DNA of 6,223 nucleotides from assembly GCA_002401105.1 (NCBI GenBank), contig NVSD01000003.1, forward strand, positions 8,141-14,363, written 5' to 3'. A program made the translations under genes and the position numbers. Numbering within the stretch: position 1 is the stretch's first letter; every line of letters starts with the position of its first letter. The stretch comes from Flavobacteriaceae bacterium (GTDB lineage: Bacteria; Bacteroidota; Bacteroidia; Flavobacteriales; Flavobacteriaceae). Shown here piece after piece: positions 5,278-6,223 of the stretch. The notes beneath the pieces are model-generated. The model was not told the DNA's origin and ran no database searches. It saw nothing but the letters and a program-made list of their open reading frames with translations.

Positions 5278-5356
5278 GATGTTCCTGTCATTGCGAAGGA
5301 GACACGACTGTGGCAATCTCAACAATAATAAGCAATTCCTCATATATATTGCTCCC
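5261..5356. repeat. Tandem unit with dispersed element, copy D
   Basis: This is the second tandem copy: TGATGGCGGTATATGATG (5261-5278) overlaps directly into GATGTTCCTGTCATTGCGA (from 5278). Element D has left end TGTCATTGCGAAGGAG (5286-5301) and GTGGCAATCTC (5310-5320); the right end is reduced to ATTGCTCCC (5348-5356). The offset to copy C is 111 bases across the shared element and 122 at the leading word, explained by the 11-base insertion in C. Confidence 0.75.
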
Positions 5357-5419
5357 TAGTCCTACGTCTTATGTCCTATGTCTATTTTCCTGCGTCCTAT
5401 GTCTAGTTTCCAATGTACA
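5357..5419 (+). repeat. ATGTCCT-class heptamer array, nine units
   Basis: There are nine consecutive 7-base units: TAGTCCT, ACGTCTT, ATGTCCT, ATGTCTA, TTTTCCT, GCGTCCT, ATGTCTA, GTTTCCA, ATGTACA. The array stops 3 bases from the stop codon of the FadJ-like gene, on its 3' side. On the minus strand the words read as AGGACAT and TAGACAT. The same words occur as GACATAGGACATAAGAC at 3342-3358 and ATTAGACATAGGACGG near 974-989. Confidence 0.8.
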
Positions 5420-5422
5420 TAT

Positions 5423-6223
5423 TTAAAATTCATAAAAAACACGTCCTCCATCAGCATCGGCAATGCGTTTTTTCAAACTATCAGGGAGTACAAATCGTTC
5501 TCCATGTGTTATTGCTAAATACTGACTGTATTTTTCAAATTCCACCGCCCCAATATAATCAATATAGGACATCACGCCTCCAGTATGAATTGGAAATCCT
5601 AGTCCTAAAATGGAGCCTACATCGGCATCTTTCGCTTCTTTAAGTACTCCGGAATCCAAGCATTTATAGGCATCAATTACCATGGAAAACAACAAGCGTT
5701 TTCCAATTTCTTCTTCATTAAAAGTACTGTCTACAGGGTAAATAGTTGCCCATTGATCCCAAAGGTGTTTTTTCTGATTGGCGGGATATTCATAAAATCC
5801 TTTGCCTTCTTTTTTTCCGGTTCTTTTATGGGTATTTACGATGGTGTTTATGGTTTGTTGTAATGCTTTTTCGTGAGAGGTTAACTGAGGATCTTCGCTC
5901 ATAATTAACAGCATTAATTTTAAATTTACCTCGTCTGAAATGGCAAGTGGTCCTATAGGCATACCTATTTTTTTAGCAACATTTTCTATCACGGCAGGAG
6001 GGATGCCTTCGGACAACATGCTGATGCCTTCATTTACAAACTTTCCGAATACTCGAGAGGTGAAAAAGCCACGTCCATCGTTTACTACAATAGGAATTTT
6101 TCTGATTTGCGTCACAAAATCCATGGCGGTTGCCAAGGTTTTATCGCTGGTCTGTTGGCCTACAATTACTTCCACTAATTTCATTTTTTCGACAGGAGAA
6201 AAGAAATGTAAGCCTATAAACTG
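5423..6223 (-). CDS. fadJ: Fatty-acid oxidation complex alpha subunit, FadJ type (3-hydroxyacyl-CoA dehydrogenase part), start beyond the window
   Basis: FadJ/FadB proteins hydrate 2-enoyl-CoA and oxidise 3-hydroxyacyl-CoA with NAD+, working with a thiolase. The frame is open to the window edge (the ATG at 6184 is internal), giving the last 266 residues of a protein normally around 700. Seen: HFFSPVEKMKLVE, with catalytic His6 and Glu18 at the spacing of the FadB His450/Glu462 pair; DGRGFFTSRVFG (about 44-55) ending the NAD-domain part, where the usual Asn of GFxxNR is Ser; GKKEGKGFYEY in the first C-terminal helical domain; and DVGSILGLGFPIHTGG with YIDYIG in the second. The hydratase domain and nucleotide-binding glycine loop lie outside the window. 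It is the upstream member of the minus-strand lipid block, separated from the dehydrogenase by a 700-base repeat-rich spacer. FadB rather than FadJ naming is possible. Confidence 0.93.
   Translation of the reverse strand, partial: QFIGLHFFSPVEKMKLVEVIVGQQTSDKTLATAMDFVTQIRKIPIVVNDGRGFFTSRVFGKFVNEGISMLSEGIPPAVIENVAKKIGMPIGPLAISDEVNLKLMLLIMSEDPQLTSHEKALQQTINTIVNTHKRTGKKEGKGFYEYPANQKKHLWDQWATIYPVDSTFNEEEIGKRLLFSMVIDAYKCLDSGVLKEAKDADVGSILGLGFPIHTGGVMSYIDYIGAVEFEKYSQYLAITHGERFVLPDSLKKRIADADGGRVFYEF

Larger units (their letters stand above)
4716..5422. other. Gene-free, repeat-filled spacer between the FadJ-like and dehydrogenase genes
   Basis: About 700 bases with no convincing intact gene. From left to right: dispersed element B (4744-4850), a small hairpin (4875-4905), an interrupted short reading frame (4810-4953, minus), a strong inverted repeat (4952-5010), about 125 bases with nothing recognised (5011-5138), tandem elements C and D (5139-5356), and a heptamer array (5357-5419). 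No Bacteroidota-type -7 box (TAnnTTTG) with a well-placed -33 TTG was found on the minus strand, so whether the dehydrogenase has its own promoter is open. Confidence 0.75.

Noticed and set aside
4744..5320. Possible CRISPR array from elements B, C and D
   Set aside because: Repeats are irregularly spaced (431 and 111 bases), diverge internally, carry their own inverted ends, and no cas gene is present.
5161..5343. 60-codon open frame on the minus strand with an internal repeat
   Set aside because: The repeated peptide is simply the translation of tandem elements C and D.
5413..5643. 76-codon open frame on the + strand
   Set aside because: Antisense to the FadJ-like gene, without motif or leader.
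6182..6184. ATG as the start of the FadJ-like protein
   Set aside because: The frame continues to the window edge with QFIGLHFFSPVEK, which contains the catalytic His, so this ATG is internal.

Overview
The window looks like AT-rich chromosomal DNA of a marine or environmental member of the Bacteroidota, most likely a flavobacterium. Reasons: low GC, start codons preceded by A/T-rich leaders without clear Shine-Dalgarno sites, protein sequences of flavobacterial character, and long repeat-filled intergenic spacers. This is inference from style; no marker gene fixes the genus.

Layout. A 5'-truncated purD (glycinamide ribonucleotide synthetase, purine synthesis) runs on the + strand to 929. 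It is followed by a 580-base repeat-rich spacer with two copies of one intrinsic terminator. Everything else is a convergent minus-strand block that reads, in transcription order: the C-terminal third of a FadJ-type beta-oxidation protein (5423 to beyond 6223), a 700-base gene-free spacer, a long-chain-type acyl-CoA dehydrogenase (3495-4715), a hotdog-fold acyl-CoA thioesterase (2806-3240) and an alpha-methylacyl-CoA racemase/class III CoA-transferase family protein (1512-2525).

How the genes fit together. The dehydrogenase makes the 2-enoyl-CoA, and the FadJ protein hydrates it and oxidises the 3-hydroxyacyl-CoA. The thioesterase can release or drain acyl-CoA. The racemase-like protein keeps the His/Asp/Glu set expected of alpha-methylacyl-CoA racemases, which would let the pathway accept both 2-methyl epimers. 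The block therefore suggests degradation of fatty acids including methyl-branched ones. purD is an unrelated neighbour.

The unusual part of the window is the non-coding DNA. Both spacers between the last three genes carry the same ~240-base module (about 90% identical by eye), although the genes around them are unrelated. Most spacers also contain degenerate tandem arrays with a strict 7-base period but different words (AACAACY, CTCTTCT, ATGTCCT), and some abut or overlap stop codons or sit just before a start codon. A further dispersed family (TGTCATTGCGA ... GTGGCAATCT) occurs four times. The region 4741-5010 holds a composite of inverted repeats plus a small interrupted reading frame. No CRISPR array, tRNA, rRNA, transposase or defence gene was seen.
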